A DNA stretch of 64,000 bases from Mariniplasma anaerobium (GTDB taxonomy: Bacteria; Bacillota_I; Bacilli_A; Acholeplasmatales; Acholeplasmataceae), in contig NZ_AP024412.1 of the NCBI RefSeq assembly GCF_016865445.1, positions 1 to 64,000 of the forward strand. The letters run 5' to 3'. Shown here in pieces: positions 1 to 11,512 of this stretch. Each line of letters opens with the position of its first letter. Within the stretch, counting starts at the first letter, position 1. The notes beneath the pieces are model-generated. The model was not told the origin of the DNA, did not search any database, and was given only the letters and a program-made list of their open reading frames with translations. A program made the position numbers and the translations under genes.

Positions 1-13
1 TGAACAAAAATAG

Positions 14-36
14 TTTCCCACAAATTATGTGGGTAA
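14..36. promoter_or_regulatory. Inverted DnaA-box-like pair upstream of dnaA
   Basis: TTTCCCACA (14-22) and TGTGGGTAA (28-36, read TTACCCACA on the minus strand) face each other around a short AT spacer. Against the consensus TTATCCACA the right site has one mismatch and the left has two. Such boxes next to dnaA usually belong to the origin or to dnaA autoregulation. The origin-side sequence continues outside the window, so the cluster cannot be judged in full. Confidence 0.5.
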
Positions 37-100
37 GTTTTTCTTGAATCAGGTTGTATTTGTGATATCATAATATTACAGTAATTAAGGGGTAACAAAA

Positions 101-1465
101 ATGAATGAATACGATCAATTATGGCAACAAATATTAAATGATTTAGCGGTTGTTTTCTCTGAGGAGTTATACATAGATGTCTTTGAGCCATTAAAGAAGA
201 CACATAAATACGCTAATGGGCAAATTTTTGTGCTTGTTCCAAACGAATTTATAAAAAACAGAATAAATCGTTTTTATATCAATAAAATCAATGAACTAGC
301 AGAGAAACACTATAAAAAAGTGATTCGTTTTAAGTTTGTTACTGAAGCTGAGTTAGTTCCAGAAGAAACCTTAATAAGTCCTGAGAGAAATTTAAGTATT
401 AAATATCGACCTGGTAATTTAAATAGAACTTATACATTTGACAATTTTGTTGTAGGTAAAAGTAATAATTTTGCATTTAGAATGGCAATGAAAGTTGCTG
501 ATCAACCAGGTACAGTTGCAAACCCTCTATATATATTTGGAGATGTTGGTCTAGGTAAAACCCATTTAATGCAATCTATTGGTAATTTCATCTTAGATAA
601 TGATATTCATCAAAAAATAATGTATGTTAAGGCTGATGGTTTTATTGAAGACTTTGCAAACTTATTAAGAAGAGAAAGAATGGATGATTTTAATCAAAAA
701 TATAGAGATATTGATGTTTTATTAGTCGATGATATCCAAATCATGGGTGGAGCTACTAAAACACAGATGGAATTCTTCAAACTTTTTGATTATCTATATC
801 AACAAAATAAACAAATTGTCATCACAAGTGATAAACCAGCATCTGATTTAAAAAATATTATGTCACGTTTAACTTCTAGATTTGAAGTTGGACTTACTGT
901 TGATATTCAAGTTCCTGATTTAGAACATAGAATAGAGATTTTAAAACGTAAATTAGCTACTGAATCATCTGATATTCATGATATTCCAAATGAAGTTTTA
1001 GAGTTTATCGCATCCTCTTTTGTAACCAACATTAGAGAGCTTGAAGGTGCTTTAAAACGTGTCTTATTTTATTGTCTTGCAAACAACTTAGAACTAACAG
1101 TAGAATCCGTTAATGAAGCGCTAGAACCGTTATTAAAAACAAAACGAAAAAGTGATTCTTTAAATGAAAATAATTATGATAAAATTCAAAGTGTAGTTAG
1201 TGATTTCTACGGTATAACGATTGATGATTTAATTGGTAAAAAAAGACATTCTAAATATATATTACCTAGACATATTTCAATGTATATTATTAAATCAAAA
1301 TATAATATCCCTTATAAAACCATTGGATCTTTGTTTGGTGGAAGAGATCATTCAACTGTTTTAGCAGCTTGTGAAAAAATCGAAAATGAAATAAAACAAA
1401 ACTTAAGTTTAAAAATTGCTATCGATACAATCAACAAAAAAATTGATCATTTTACACAAAAATAA
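101..1465 (+). CDS. dnaA: Chromosomal replication initiator protein DnaA
   Basis: DnaA binds DnaA boxes at oriC, forms an ATP-dependent filament and opens the duplex. The 454 residues have the family layout: an N-terminal helicase-interaction domain (about 1-85), an AAA+ ATPase with Walker A GDVGLGKTH (about 147-155) and Walker B LLVDDIQ, and a C-terminal helix-turn-helix with the DnaA signature GGRDHSTVLAACEKI. Length is normal. ATG 101 follows AAGGGGTAA, a good ribosome site. DnaA-box-like sites lie before and after the gene, as expected for a replication origin. Identification is secure. Confidence 0.98.
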   Translation: MNEYDQLWQQILNDLAVVFSEELYIDVFEPLKKTHKYANGQIFVLVPNEFIKNRINRFYINKINELAEKHYKKVIRFKFVTEAELVPEETLISPERNLSIKYRPGNLNRTYTFDNFVVGKSNNFAFRMAMKVADQPGTVANPLYIFGDVGLGKTHLMQSIGNFILDNDIHQKIMYVKADGFIEDFANLLRRERMDDFNQKYRDIDVLLVDDIQIMGGATKTQMEFFKLFDYLYQQNKQIVITSDKPASDLKNIMSRLTSRFEVGLTVDIQVPDLEHRIEILKRKLATESSDIHDIPNEVLEFIASSFVTNIRELEGALKRVLFYCLANNLELTVESVNEALEPLLKTKRKSDSLNENNYDKIQSVVSDFYGITIDDLIGKKRHSKYILPRHISMYIIKSKYNIPYKTIGSLFGGRDHSTVLAACEKIENEIKQNLSLKIAIDTINKKIDHFTQK

Positions 1466-1466
1466 T

Positions 1467-1542
1467 TGTGGTTAATTTGTTGATAATATGGTATAATAAT
1501 AGCAGTGTTAAGCCTATTATTAGAGTTATCCACTTATCCACC
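1467..1542. promoter_or_regulatory. DnaA-box cluster in the dnaA-dnaN spacer (candidate oriC part)
   Basis: Four 9-mers lie within one mismatch of TTATCCACA: TGTGGTTAA (1467-1475, minus), TGTTGATAA (1478-1486, minus), TTATCCACT (1526-1534) and TTATCCACC (1534-1542). The last two form a direct TTATCCAC repeat with an 8-bp step. An AT-only stretch follows at about 1550-1583 and could be the unwinding element. A TATAAT hexamer at 1492-1497 sits between the boxes and is a likely -10 of dnaN, so DnaA may also control that promoter. The spacer between dnaA and dnaN is a common origin position in Firmicutes. Confidence 0.6.
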
Positions 1543-1597
1543 GCTACCAATAACAATATTTAAAGATTAAATAATAAAAATAAAGGAGCTCCCGCTT

Positions 1598-2728
1598 ATG
1601 ATTTTCAGTATTGATAGAGATGTTTTATTAAGTCAGTTACTCACTGTACAAAAAGGATTACCTTCAAAAACTCCATTACCAATTTTATATGCAATAAAAT
1701 TTGAAGTAAACGAAGATCATCTAATTTTAACATCAAGTAACACTGATGTTGCAATTCAAGTATTGATTGATGTTTCATCAATTTCAATTCAAAAAACAGG
1801 CAAGGTTGCTATACCTGGTCGTTATTTAATTGAAATCATGAGAAAAATCACATCTAAACGTGTTGAGTTTGCTTTAATTGAAGATCATTTAATCGTTATT
1901 AAAGCTGATCGCTCTGAATTTAAATTAAGATTAATGGATGTTGAAGATTATCCAGAAGTTGATTTTCTTGATTTAGATGATCCAATTGTTTTAGACAGTC
2001 AAGTTTTTAAAAACATTATTAAAGAAACTAACTTTGCAACCGCACAAAGCGAAAAAAGACCTATATTAACAGGGGTTAATTTTAAATATAAAGATAATTA
2101 TTTATATTGTGTTGCTACAGATAGTTATCGTTTAAGTCAAAAAAACGTTAAATTAAGAACACATTCAAAAGAATTTGATATTGTTATTCCAAATAAATCA
2201 CTAGATGAATTAAGTAAAATACTTGATGGTTCAACTGATGATGTAGAATTATATATCAATCCAAATAAAGTTTTATTTAAAATGAAAAACACTTTATTTC
2301 AAACAAGATTACTTGAAGGAAATTATCCAGATACAATGAGAATTATACCTACTGAATTTCCAGTGGCGATTCCATTTAACAAAGAAGAATTACTACAAGC
2401 TGTTGAACGTGTTTCTCTACTTTCTCCAAGAGATCGTGAAACAAATTACAACATCATAAAATTAAATCTAAGAGAAGATCATATTGTAGAAATGAGTTCT
2501 ACAAATAGTGAAGTCGGAGATGCATTAGAAGAAATTATTCCATCATCAGATGTTATAGGTCCGGTGATTAAAATTGCATTTAGTTCAAGATATTTAGTAG
2601 ATGCTTTAAAGTCATTTTCTTCTAACGAAATTCTAATTCAATTTGCTGGAGAAGTGAAACCATTTGTGATTAAAGGAAACCTTGATCAAGAGTTATTACA
2701 CTTAATTTTACCAGTAAGAATAGACTAA
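1598..2728 (+). CDS. dnaN: DNA polymerase III beta subunit (sliding clamp)
   Basis: The clamp encircles DNA and tethers polymerase III and many repair enzymes. The 376-residue product begins MIFSIDRDVLLSQLL and shows the three-domain clamp pattern, including AIPGRYLIEIMRKI, a RPILTGVNF segment after the first domain boundary and the C-terminal LILPVRID typical of clamps. Length matches the family. ATG 1598 follows AAAGGAGCTCCC. It lies directly after dnaA and the DnaA-box cluster, the standard order, and is closed by a strong terminator at 2762-2797. Confidence 0.97.
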   Translation: MIFSIDRDVLLSQLLTVQKGLPSKTPLPILYAIKFEVNEDHLILTSSNTDVAIQVLIDVSSISIQKTGKVAIPGRYLIEIMRKITSKRVEFALIEDHLIVIKADRSEFKLRLMDVEDYPEVDFLDLDDPIVLDSQVFKNIIKETNFATAQSEKRPILTGVNFKYKDNYLYCVATDSYRLSQKNVKLRTHSKEFDIVIPNKSLDELSKILDGSTDDVELYINPNKVLFKMKNTLFQTRLLEGNYPDTMRIIPTEFPVAIPFNKEELLQAVERVSLLSPRDRETNYNIIKLNLREDHIVEMSSTNSEVGDALEEIIPSSDVIGPVIKIAFSSRYLVDALKSFSSNEILIQFAGEVKPFVIKGNLDQELLHLILPVRID

Positions 2729-2761
2729 GAAATTCAAAAAACTAAAAAAACACAAAATATA

Positions 2762-2797
2762 AAAAAAGCCGAAATTTCAATTTTAAGGCTTTTTTTT
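2762..2797 (+). terminator. Rho-independent terminator after dnaN
   Basis: AAAAAAGCC pairs with GGCTTTTTT and the stem runs into an uninterrupted T tract to about 2797. The large loop contains a small GAAATTTC palindrome. It separates dnaA-dnaN from the yaaA-recF-gyrB-gyrA unit. Confidence 0.85.
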
Positions 2798-2866
2798 ATA
2801 CCAACAGGTTAGAGACATTTACACCAAAAAAAATCGCTTAAATTAGTGTTTTTTTCTTTATATTAT

Positions 2867-2874
2867 GTTATAAT
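2867..2874 (+). promoter_or_regulatory. Extended -10 promoter of the yaaA-recF-gyrBA operon
   Basis: TGTTATAAT gives a perfect -10 (2869-2874) with the TGn extension. No convincing -35 hexamer is seen at 16-18 bp. Transcription would start near 2881, which places an in-frame ATG at 2879 at or before the transcript end and favours the start codon at 2900. Confidence 0.6.
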
Positions 2875-2899
2875 ATAAATGGATGCAGAGGGTGAAAAT

Positions 2900-3104
2900 A
2901 TGAAAAAATTCAAAATTAACTCAGATTTTATAACTTTAGGTCAGTTTCTAAAAGCAACAGATTATATTGGATCTGGTGGAGAAGCTAAGTTTTTTTTATT
3001 ACAACAAGAAGTTTTTGTTAATCATGAAAGAAGAACAGAACGTGGAAAAAAATTATATCACGGTGATCAAGTTATGATTTTTGAAACAGTTCATTATATC
3101 GTAA

Positions 3105-3127
<23 letters not shown>
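2900..3127 (+). CDS. yaaA: S4-domain RNA-binding protein, YaaA family
   Basis: A 75-residue protein that is nearly all one S4-like RNA-binding fold: ITLGQFLKATDYIGSGGEAKFFL, then VNHERRTERGKKL and a short C-terminal strand. Small S4 proteins between dnaN and recF are widespread in Firmicutes, and roles in ribosome assembly have been proposed for the family. ATG 2900 has the ribosome site GAGGGTGA; the longer reading from 2879 would begin at the predicted transcription start. The end overlaps recF by 23 bases, so the two are translationally linked. Confidence 0.9.
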
Positions 3128-6033
<2,906 letters not shown>

Positions 6034-6045
6034 GAGGAAATGAAG

Positions 6046-8658
6046 ATGGAAGAAACTAAAAAAACAACCGAAGGTAAAGTTAAAGAGATAAATATTTCCA
6101 CTGAGATGAAATCATCATTTCTAAATTATGCAATGAGTGTTATTGTCTCAAGAGCATTACCTGATATAAGAGATGGACTTAAACCAGTTCAAAGACGTAT
6201 ATTATACGCAATGAACGATTTAAATATGACAGCTTCTAGTGCACATAAAAAGTCTGCTAGAATCGTTGGTGAAGTTATTGGTAAGTATCACCCTCATGGT
6301 GATTCAAGTGTCTATGAAGCTATGGTACGTATGGCTCAACCATTTAATTATAGAATGCCATTAATCGATGGACATGGAAACTTTGGTTCAGTCGATGGTG
6401 ATGGTGCTGCAGCAATGCGTTACACCGAAGCAAGAATGAGTAAATTAGCTGGAGAATTAGTATCTGATTTAGATAAAAATACAGTTGATTTTATAGATAA
6501 TTATGATGGATCTGAAAAAGAACCTAGTGTACTTCCAGCAAGATATCCGAACCTTTTAGTTAATGGTTCAACAGGGATTGCTGTTGGGATGGCTACTAAT
6601 ATTCCGCCACATAATTTAGGTGAAGTAATCGATGGAATTTTTGCTTATATGGAAAATGAAGACATCACAACTACCGAACTTATGGATTATATTAAAGGCC
6701 CAGATTTCCCTACAGGAGGCCAAATCCTAGGACTTACTGGGTTAAGACAAGCCTATGAAACTGGTAAGGGTATTATTGCAGTAAGAGCAAATACAGAAAT
6801 CGTTACACATAAGAATAAAAATAGTCTTGTGGTATATGAAATACCTTATCAAGTAAATAAAACTACATTAATTGAACGTATCGCAGATATCGCTAAAAAT
6901 AAGATTGTAGATGGTATCACGGATCTTCGTGATGAGTCTAATAGAAAAGGTATGCGTATTGTTATAGAATTACGTCGTGATGTTAACCCTCATGTCATGT
7001 TAAATAACCTATATAAATACACACAACTTCAACAATCATTTGGGATTAATATGATTGCATTAGTCAAAGGGCAACCTATGATGGTTAATCTAAAAGATGT
7101 GATTGTTAACTATCTTGAACATCAAGTTGAAGTGGTCCAAAGACGTACAATTTATGATCTAGATAAAGCCCAAGCTAGAGAACATATTTTAGAAGGTTTA
7201 CTTAAAGCTTTACATGATATCGATCATGCGATTGAAATCATTAAAAAAGCGAATACTGGTGATGAAGCAAAAGAAGCTTTAATTGAAGCTTATGATCTAA
7301 CAGAAATTCAAGCAAAAGCTATTCTTGATATGAGATTACAAAGACTTACAGGATTAGAAATAGGTAAAATTGAAGGTGAAGCTGCTGAACTTATGGTTAA
7401 GATCACTGACTTTAAAGATATCATTGGATCACATGAGAGAAAGACGCAAATCATTAAAGATGAATTATTAATTATAAGAGATAAATACAGCAATGAAAGA
7501 ATGTCTGAAATTAATCTACATGAAGATTTAAGTATTGAAAATGAAGACTTAATTCCTGTAGAAGATGTTATTATTACAGTAACGAATAATGGATATATTA
7601 AACGTATGAAAGTCGATCAATATAAGACTCAAAATCGTGGTGGAGTTGGTATGTCTGGCATTAAAGTTCATGAAGATGATTATGTAGAACATATCTTAAT
7701 GACTTCAACTCATGATTATCATTTATTCTTTACAAATAAAGGTAGAGTTTATAAGATCAAAGGATATCAAATTCCTGAAGGATCAAGAACCTCTAAAGGC
7801 TTACCAATTGTCAATTTATTAGAATTTGATAAAGACGAAACATTAGCTAATTTTACGAGTGTTAAAGACTTTGAAGCTGAAAATGCATATTTGACTTTTG
7901 TGACTAAAAGAGGCGTTGTTAAAAGAACTCACATTTCAGAATATCAAAACATTAGAACTAATGGTATCATCGCATTAACACTAAGAGAAAATGACGAATT
8001 GTTAAGTGTGAGATTAACTGATGGTCAAAAAGATATCATCTTAGGTGCGTCAAATGGTAAAGCAATCCGCTTTAACGAACAAGATGTTAGATCGATGGGA
8101 CGTACAGCATCAGGTGTACGTGGTATGAACATCTCAGATGATGATCAAATCGTTGGTGCAGCACTTATTGAATCTAATGATCAAGAAATACTTGTTGTTA
8201 CAGAAAAAGGGTATGGAAAACGTACAAATGTAGATGAATATAGATGTCAAATGCGTGGTGGTAAAGGTGTTAAAACACTTAATGTTACCGATAAAAATGG
8301 CCGTTTATGTACATTAAAAGCTGTAAGTGATAATGATGATTTAATTGTTGTATCTGATAAAGGTGTTGTGATTAGAACTCACGTTGATCAAATTTCTAAA
8401 ACAAAACGTGCTACACAAGGCGTTAGAGTTATTAAATTAAGAACTGATCATCATGTAGCAACCATTGCATTAGTTCCTAAACAAGAAGATGAAGATGAAG
8501 AAGTTGTTGATCAAGAACAATTTGAACAAGTTTCAATTCCTGTAGAAGAACAAAAGAAAACAATGGAGTCTAAAGAACTTGCACCAGATGAAGCAGAAAC
8601 CAAACAAGAAGAAGTTATTTCTACTGACAGTTTATTTGATGAAGATAAAGAAGACTAA
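6046..8658 (+). CDS. gyrA: DNA gyrase subunit A
   Basis: The cleavage-religation subunit. The catalytic tyrosine is Y126 in [12 protein letters not shown]. The quinolone-determining stretch [10 protein letters not shown] keeps the ancestral serine. The C-terminal half carries the beta-pinwheel with the GyrA-box-like segment QNRGGVGM and repeated strands. The protein (870 residues) ends in a long acidic tail rich in E, D and Q (about 800-870), a variable extension. ATG 6046 sits 8 bases after AGGAGG, while an in-frame ATG at 6040 is only 2 bases from it. A terminator follows at 8681. Confidence 0.97.
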   Translation: MEETKKTTEGKVKEINISTEMKSSFLNYAMSVIVSRALPDIRDGLKPVQRRILYAMNDLNMTASSAHKKSARIVGEVIGKYHPHGDSSVYEAMVRMAQPFNYRMPLIDGHGNFGSVDGDGAAAMRYTEARMSKLAGELVSDLDKNTVDFIDNYDGSEKEPSVLPARYPNLLVNGSTGIAVGMATNIPPHNLGEVIDGIFAYMENEDITTTELMDYIKGPDFPTGGQILGLTGLRQAYETGKGIIAVRANTEIVTHKNKNSLVVYEIPYQVNKTTLIERIADIAKNKIVDGITDLRDESNRKGMRIVIELRRDVNPHVMLNNLYKYTQLQQSFGINMIALVKGQPMMVNLKDVIVNYLEHQVEVVQRRTIYDLDKAQAREHILEGLLKALHDIDHAIEIIKKANTGDEAKEALIEAYDLTEIQAKAILDMRLQRLTGLEIGKIEGEAAELMVKITDFKDIIGSHERKTQIIKDELLIIRDKYSNERMSEINLHEDLSIENEDLIPVEDVIITVTNNGYIKRMKVDQYKTQNRGGVGMSGIKVHEDDYVEHILMTSTHDYHLFFTNKGRVYKIKGYQIPEGSRTSKGLPIVNLLEFDKDETLANFTSVKDFEAENAYLTFVTKRGVVKRTHISEYQNIRTNGIIALTLRENDELLSVRLTDGQKDIILGASNGKAIRFNEQDVRSMGRTASGVRGMNISDDDQIVGAALIESNDQEILVVTEKGYGKRTNVDEYRCQMRGGKGVKTLNVTDKNGRLCTLKAVSDNDDLIVVSDKGVVIRTHVDQISKTKRATQGVRVIKLRTDHHVATIALVPKQEDEDEEVVDQEQFEQVSIPVEEQKKTMESKELAPDEAETKQEEVISTDSLFDEDKED

Positions 8659-8680
8659 AAAATTAAATAATATAATGATA

Positions 8681-8712
8681 AAAGAAACTCTATATGCTGA
8701 GTTTCTTTTTTT
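8681..8712 (+). terminator. Terminator after gyrA
   Basis: AAAGAAACTC (8681-8690) pairs perfectly with GAGTTTCTTT (8699-8708) across an 8-base loop, followed by more T residues. It closes the yaaA-gyrA operon. Confidence 0.9.
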
Positions 8713-8740
8713 AATAAAAACGATTTCATAAAAAATGCTA

Positions 8741-8769
8741 TTGTAAAGTCACTAACCTTGTGTTACAAT
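8741..8769 (+). promoter_or_regulatory. Promoter of the SAM riboswitch-metNIQ unit
   Basis: A -35 TTGTAA (8741-8746) and a -10 TACAAT (8764-8769) with TG extension are separated by 17 bp. Predicted transcription starts near 8776, about 15 bases before the riboswitch aptamer. Confidence 0.75.
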
Positions 8770-8790
8770 TTAATAAATTAATAATATAAA

Positions 8791-8931
8791 CTATCAAGAA
8801 GACGGGAGAGATATAGCTCTGTGATCGTCTACCAACCAGTTATCAAACAAGGTGGTAAAGTTATAAACGATGGAAAAACTTATAACTTAAGTCTTTTAAA
8901 GTTTCTATCGGTATAGATAGGGACTTTTTTT
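8791..8931 (+). ncRNA. SAM-I (S-box) riboswitch with transcription terminator
   Basis: The leader matches the S-box aptamer. P1 is CTATC (8791-8795) with GATGG (8869-8873), followed by the conserved AAGA. P2 pairs AGACG with CGTCT and contains the kink-turn-like GGGA/TGTGA internal loop. CAACC and AAGGTGGTAA are the conserved core around P3. Downstream, AAAGTTTCTATC (8898-8909) pairs with GATAGGGACTTT (8916-8927) and a T run, forming the terminator. The terminator 5' arm can instead pair with GATGGAAA and CTT at 8869-8881, which shares the P1 3' strand. SAM binding would hold P1, free the terminator arm and stop transcription; low SAM would let metNIQ be transcribed. The downstream methionine transporter supports the ligand. 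Confidence 0.88.
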
Positions 8932-8952
8932 ATTACAAAAAGGAGAGATATC

Positions 8953-9936
8953 ATGATTACCTTATCACACATAAATAAGATCTATGAATCTAAGGAAGAA
9001 TCATTTTGTGCACTTTCAGATATTAATCTTGATATTCATGATCAAGAGATATTAGGTATTGTTGGACTTAGTGGTGCAGGTAAATCAACATTGGTCAGAT
9101 GCATCAATGGATTGATTAAACCAACCAGCGGAGATGTCATCATTGATGGCGTCAAAATTCATGATTTAAAACAAGAGGATTTGAATCGAATGCGCTATGA
9201 TATTTCTATGATTTTTCAGCACTTCAATTTAGTATCAAATCTTACAGTTTATCAAAATATAAAGTTAGCTCTAAATATCAAAAAATATGATAAAAATTTA
9301 AGAGATCAAAAAGTGGATGAAGTCTTAAAATTAGTTGGTTTATTTGATAAAAAAAATAGATATCCAAAAGCACTATCTGGTGGAGAAAAACAGCGCGTTG
9401 GTATTGCAAGAGCAATTGTTAATCACCCAAAGTATTTACTTTGTGATGAAGCAACTTCTGCACTAGATCAAAAGACTTCTTATGATATTGTGAATCTATT
9501 AAAAGAGATACATCAAAAAACAAATATTTCAATTATTTTTATCACACATCAAATAGAAATTGTAAAAGATTTATGTGAAAGAGTAGTTGTAATGGACAAA
9601 GGTAAGATCATTGAAGATAGACCTACAAAAGATTTATTTATTAATCCACATATGGACATTACTAAATCATTGATTAAACAAGTCATAGATGAGCCTACTC
9701 ATTTAAAGAATAAGCAGTATTTAGAGCTGGTTTATCATCATGAACACGTAGATGATACAATCTTAAGTCATATGATAAAAAAATATGACATAGATGTTAA
9801 CATCCTATTTGCAAAGACATTGACTGTGGGTAATCAAACGATAGGATATCTATATGTTGAACTTATTGGTGATAACAAAAGTAAAGCTATTAAGTATTTA
9901 GTGTCTAATGAAATAGAGGTAAGAGAATATGCTTGA
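8953..9936 (+). CDS. metN: Methionine ABC transporter ATP-binding protein MetN
   Basis: The ATPase of the MetNIQ importer for L- and D-methionine. Walker A is GLSGAGKST (about 38-46), the ABC signature is LSGGEKQRVGIARA and Walker B is YLLCDEATSALD. Residues about 250-327 form the NIL domain, which in MetN binds methionine and inhibits transport when the cell is full. Length (327) suits a MetN with this domain. ATG 8953 follows AAAAAGGAGAG, just after the riboswitch terminator, and the end overlaps metI by 8 bases. Riboswitch control supports methionine rather than another amino acid. Confidence 0.95.
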   Translation: MITLSHINKIYESKEESFCALSDINLDIHDQEILGIVGLSGAGKSTLVRCINGLIKPTSGDVIIDGVKIHDLKQEDLNRMRYDISMIFQHFNLVSNLTVYQNIKLALNIKKYDKNLRDQKVDEVLKLVGLFDKKNRYPKALSGGEKQRVGIARAIVNHPKYLLCDEATSALDQKTSYDIVNLLKEIHQKTNISIIFITHQIEIVKDLCERVVVMDKGKIIEDRPTKDLFINPHMDITKSLIKQVIDEPTHLKNKQYLELVYHHEHVDDTILSHMIKKYDIDVNILFAKTLTVGNQTIGYLYVELIGDNKSKAIKYLVSNEIEVREYA

Positions 9937-10594
9937 TAAAGAAGCACTAAAGTTATTTATAGATGCGTTTTATGAGACATTATATATTGTAGGCATAACA
10001 GGAGCATTTGTACTGTTATTTGGCTTTATCATAGGATTTACACTGTATATGACTCAAAACCCATATTTACTAAAACAAACCAAGTCAATAAAAGTGATTC
10101 ACAGAGTGATTGCGACTACAAATGATATATTTAGATCCATTCCTTTTATTATTTTATTGATTATGATGATTCCATTAACAAGATTTTTAGTAGGAACAAT
10201 GTTAGGACCAAAGGCTGCTATTCCTGCTCTCATAATTAGTGCAACTCCCTTTTTCGCAAGAGTTGTTCATATGTCATTATTTGAAGTTTCTAATGACACA
10301 ATAGAAGCTGTAAGATCTATGGGAGGATCATTTAAATATTTATTATACGTCATTTTTAAAGAGGCACTACCATCGTTAGTTTCAGGGTATACTTTAACAG
10401 TGGTAACCCTTATAGGATTCATGTCCGCAGCAGCAGTTATTGGTGCTGGAGGATTAGCATTTTTAGCTTATGAATATGGAAAGTTTGGTAGTAATTATCC
10501 ACTTATGTATTTATCCATATTTACCATATTAGCACTTGTATTTATTATACAAATTACAGGAGATAAAATCTCTAGAAAACTAGACCATAAATAG
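9929..10594 (+). CDS. metI: Methionine ABC transporter permease MetI
   Basis: The membrane channel subunit of MetNIQ. The 221 residues hold about five hydrophobic segments, starting at 18-42 (IVGITGAFVLLFGFIIGF). The EAA coupling loop that contacts MetN is EAVRSMGGSFKYLLYVIFKE, followed by ALPSL. Length matches MetI. It overlaps metN by 8 bases and precedes metQ by 11, so the three subunits are co-translated under the SAM riboswitch. Confidence 0.94.
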   Translation: MLDKEALKLFIDAFYETLYIVGITGAFVLLFGFIIGFTLYMTQNPYLLKQTKSIKVIHRVIATTNDIFRSIPFIILLIMMIPLTRFLVGTMLGPKAAIPALIISATPFFARVVHMSLFEVSNDTIEAVRSMGGSFKYLLYVIFKEALPSLVSGYTLTVVTLIGFMSAAAVIGAGGLAFLAYEYGKFGSNYPLMYLSIFTILALVFIIQITGDKISRKLDHK

Positions 10595-10605
10595 GAGAAA
10601 AACAA

Positions 10606-11421
10606 ATGAAAAAATTTATATTTATAACCATATTTTTAATTACAATATTAGGACTAAGTGCATGTGCACAGTCAGACGAAAACGTCATAGAAGTTATAGC
10701 AACTCAAATACCACATGCAGAGATATTAAATGAAGCAAAAACAATTCTAGAAGAACAAGGATATACACTAAAAGTGATCATTACTTCTGATTACTATTTT
10801 CCAAATCCATCTGTTTCTGCTGGAGATGCAGATGCAAACTTTTTCCAACATGTTCCATTTTTGGATGCTTATAATTTAGAAAATCCAAACAATCAATTAG
10901 TGATTGGTGCAAGAGTTCATATTGAACCTATTGGATTATATGCTAATCAATATACTAGCATAGAAGATATCGAAGATGGAGCAAACGTTTTATTAAGTAA
11001 TTCTATATCAGATCACGGTAGAGCTTTAAATCTTTTAGCAGCTGCTGGATTGATTACATTAAAAGAAGGTATTGATATTACATCACCAAATTTTGATATA
11101 CAAACATCTATATTAACAAATCCAAAAAATTTAGTATTGAAAACAGATGTTTCACCAGATTTTTTAATATCAGCGTATAACAGTGATGAAGCTGATTTAT
11201 ATATTATCAATTCAAACTATGTTTTAGAAGGCGGATTAAATCCATTAACTGACTCTATCTTTATTGAACAAACGACTAATAATCCTTATGTAAATGTATT
11301 AGCTGTTAAAGCATCACTATTAGACGATCCTAAAATACAAGCCTTAATAGAGGTATTAGAATCACAAGCAATTAAAGATTTTATTACAAATCAATATAAT
11401 GGATCAGTTATTCCAGCTTAA
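10606..11421 (+). CDS. metQ: Methionine-binding lipoprotein MetQ
   Basis: The extracellular substrate-binding subunit of MetNIQ. A lipoprotein signal peptide ends in the lipobox LSAC with the acylated cysteine C20, the substrate for Lgt encoded at 59398. The mature NlpA/MetQ domain shows VIEVIATQIPHAEIL, the substrate-loop region DANFFQHVPFLDAYN and NPYVNVLAVK near the end. The 271-residue length is typical. ATG 10606 follows AGGAGAAAAACAA. A terminator begins inside the stop codon region at 11420. Methionine specificity rests on the riboswitch and on MetN. Confidence 0.94.
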   Translation: MKKFIFITIFLITILGLSACAQSDENVIEVIATQIPHAEILNEAKTILEEQGYTLKVIITSDYYFPNPSVSAGDADANFFQHVPFLDAYNLENPNNQLVIGARVHIEPIGLYANQYTSIEDIEDGANVLLSNSISDHGRALNLLAAAGLITLKEGIDITSPNFDIQTSILTNPKNLVLKTDVSPDFLISAYNSDEADLYIINSNYVLEGGLNPLTDSIFIEQTTNNPYVNVLAVKASLLDDPKIQALIEVLESQAIKDFITNQYNGSVIPA

Positions 11422-11443
11422 GCCCTTAGGGGCTTTTCTTTTT
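11420..11443 (+). terminator. Terminator after metQ
   Basis: AAGCCC (11420-11425) and GGGCTT (11430-11435) close on a TTAG tetraloop, followed by TTCTTTTT. It ends the metNIQ message and overlaps the metQ stop codon. Confidence 0.9.
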
Positions 11444-11512
11444 AGTGCATTCATTTATAACTTATAAAAAATAGTGTATAATATAAATACTTACTTAAAA
11501 CAAAGGAAATTT

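Noticed and set aside
2879-2899. Longer N-terminus for the S4-domain protein from ATG 2879
   Set aside because: This ATG is at the predicted transcription start, and the ribosome site GAGGGTGA serves ATG 2900.
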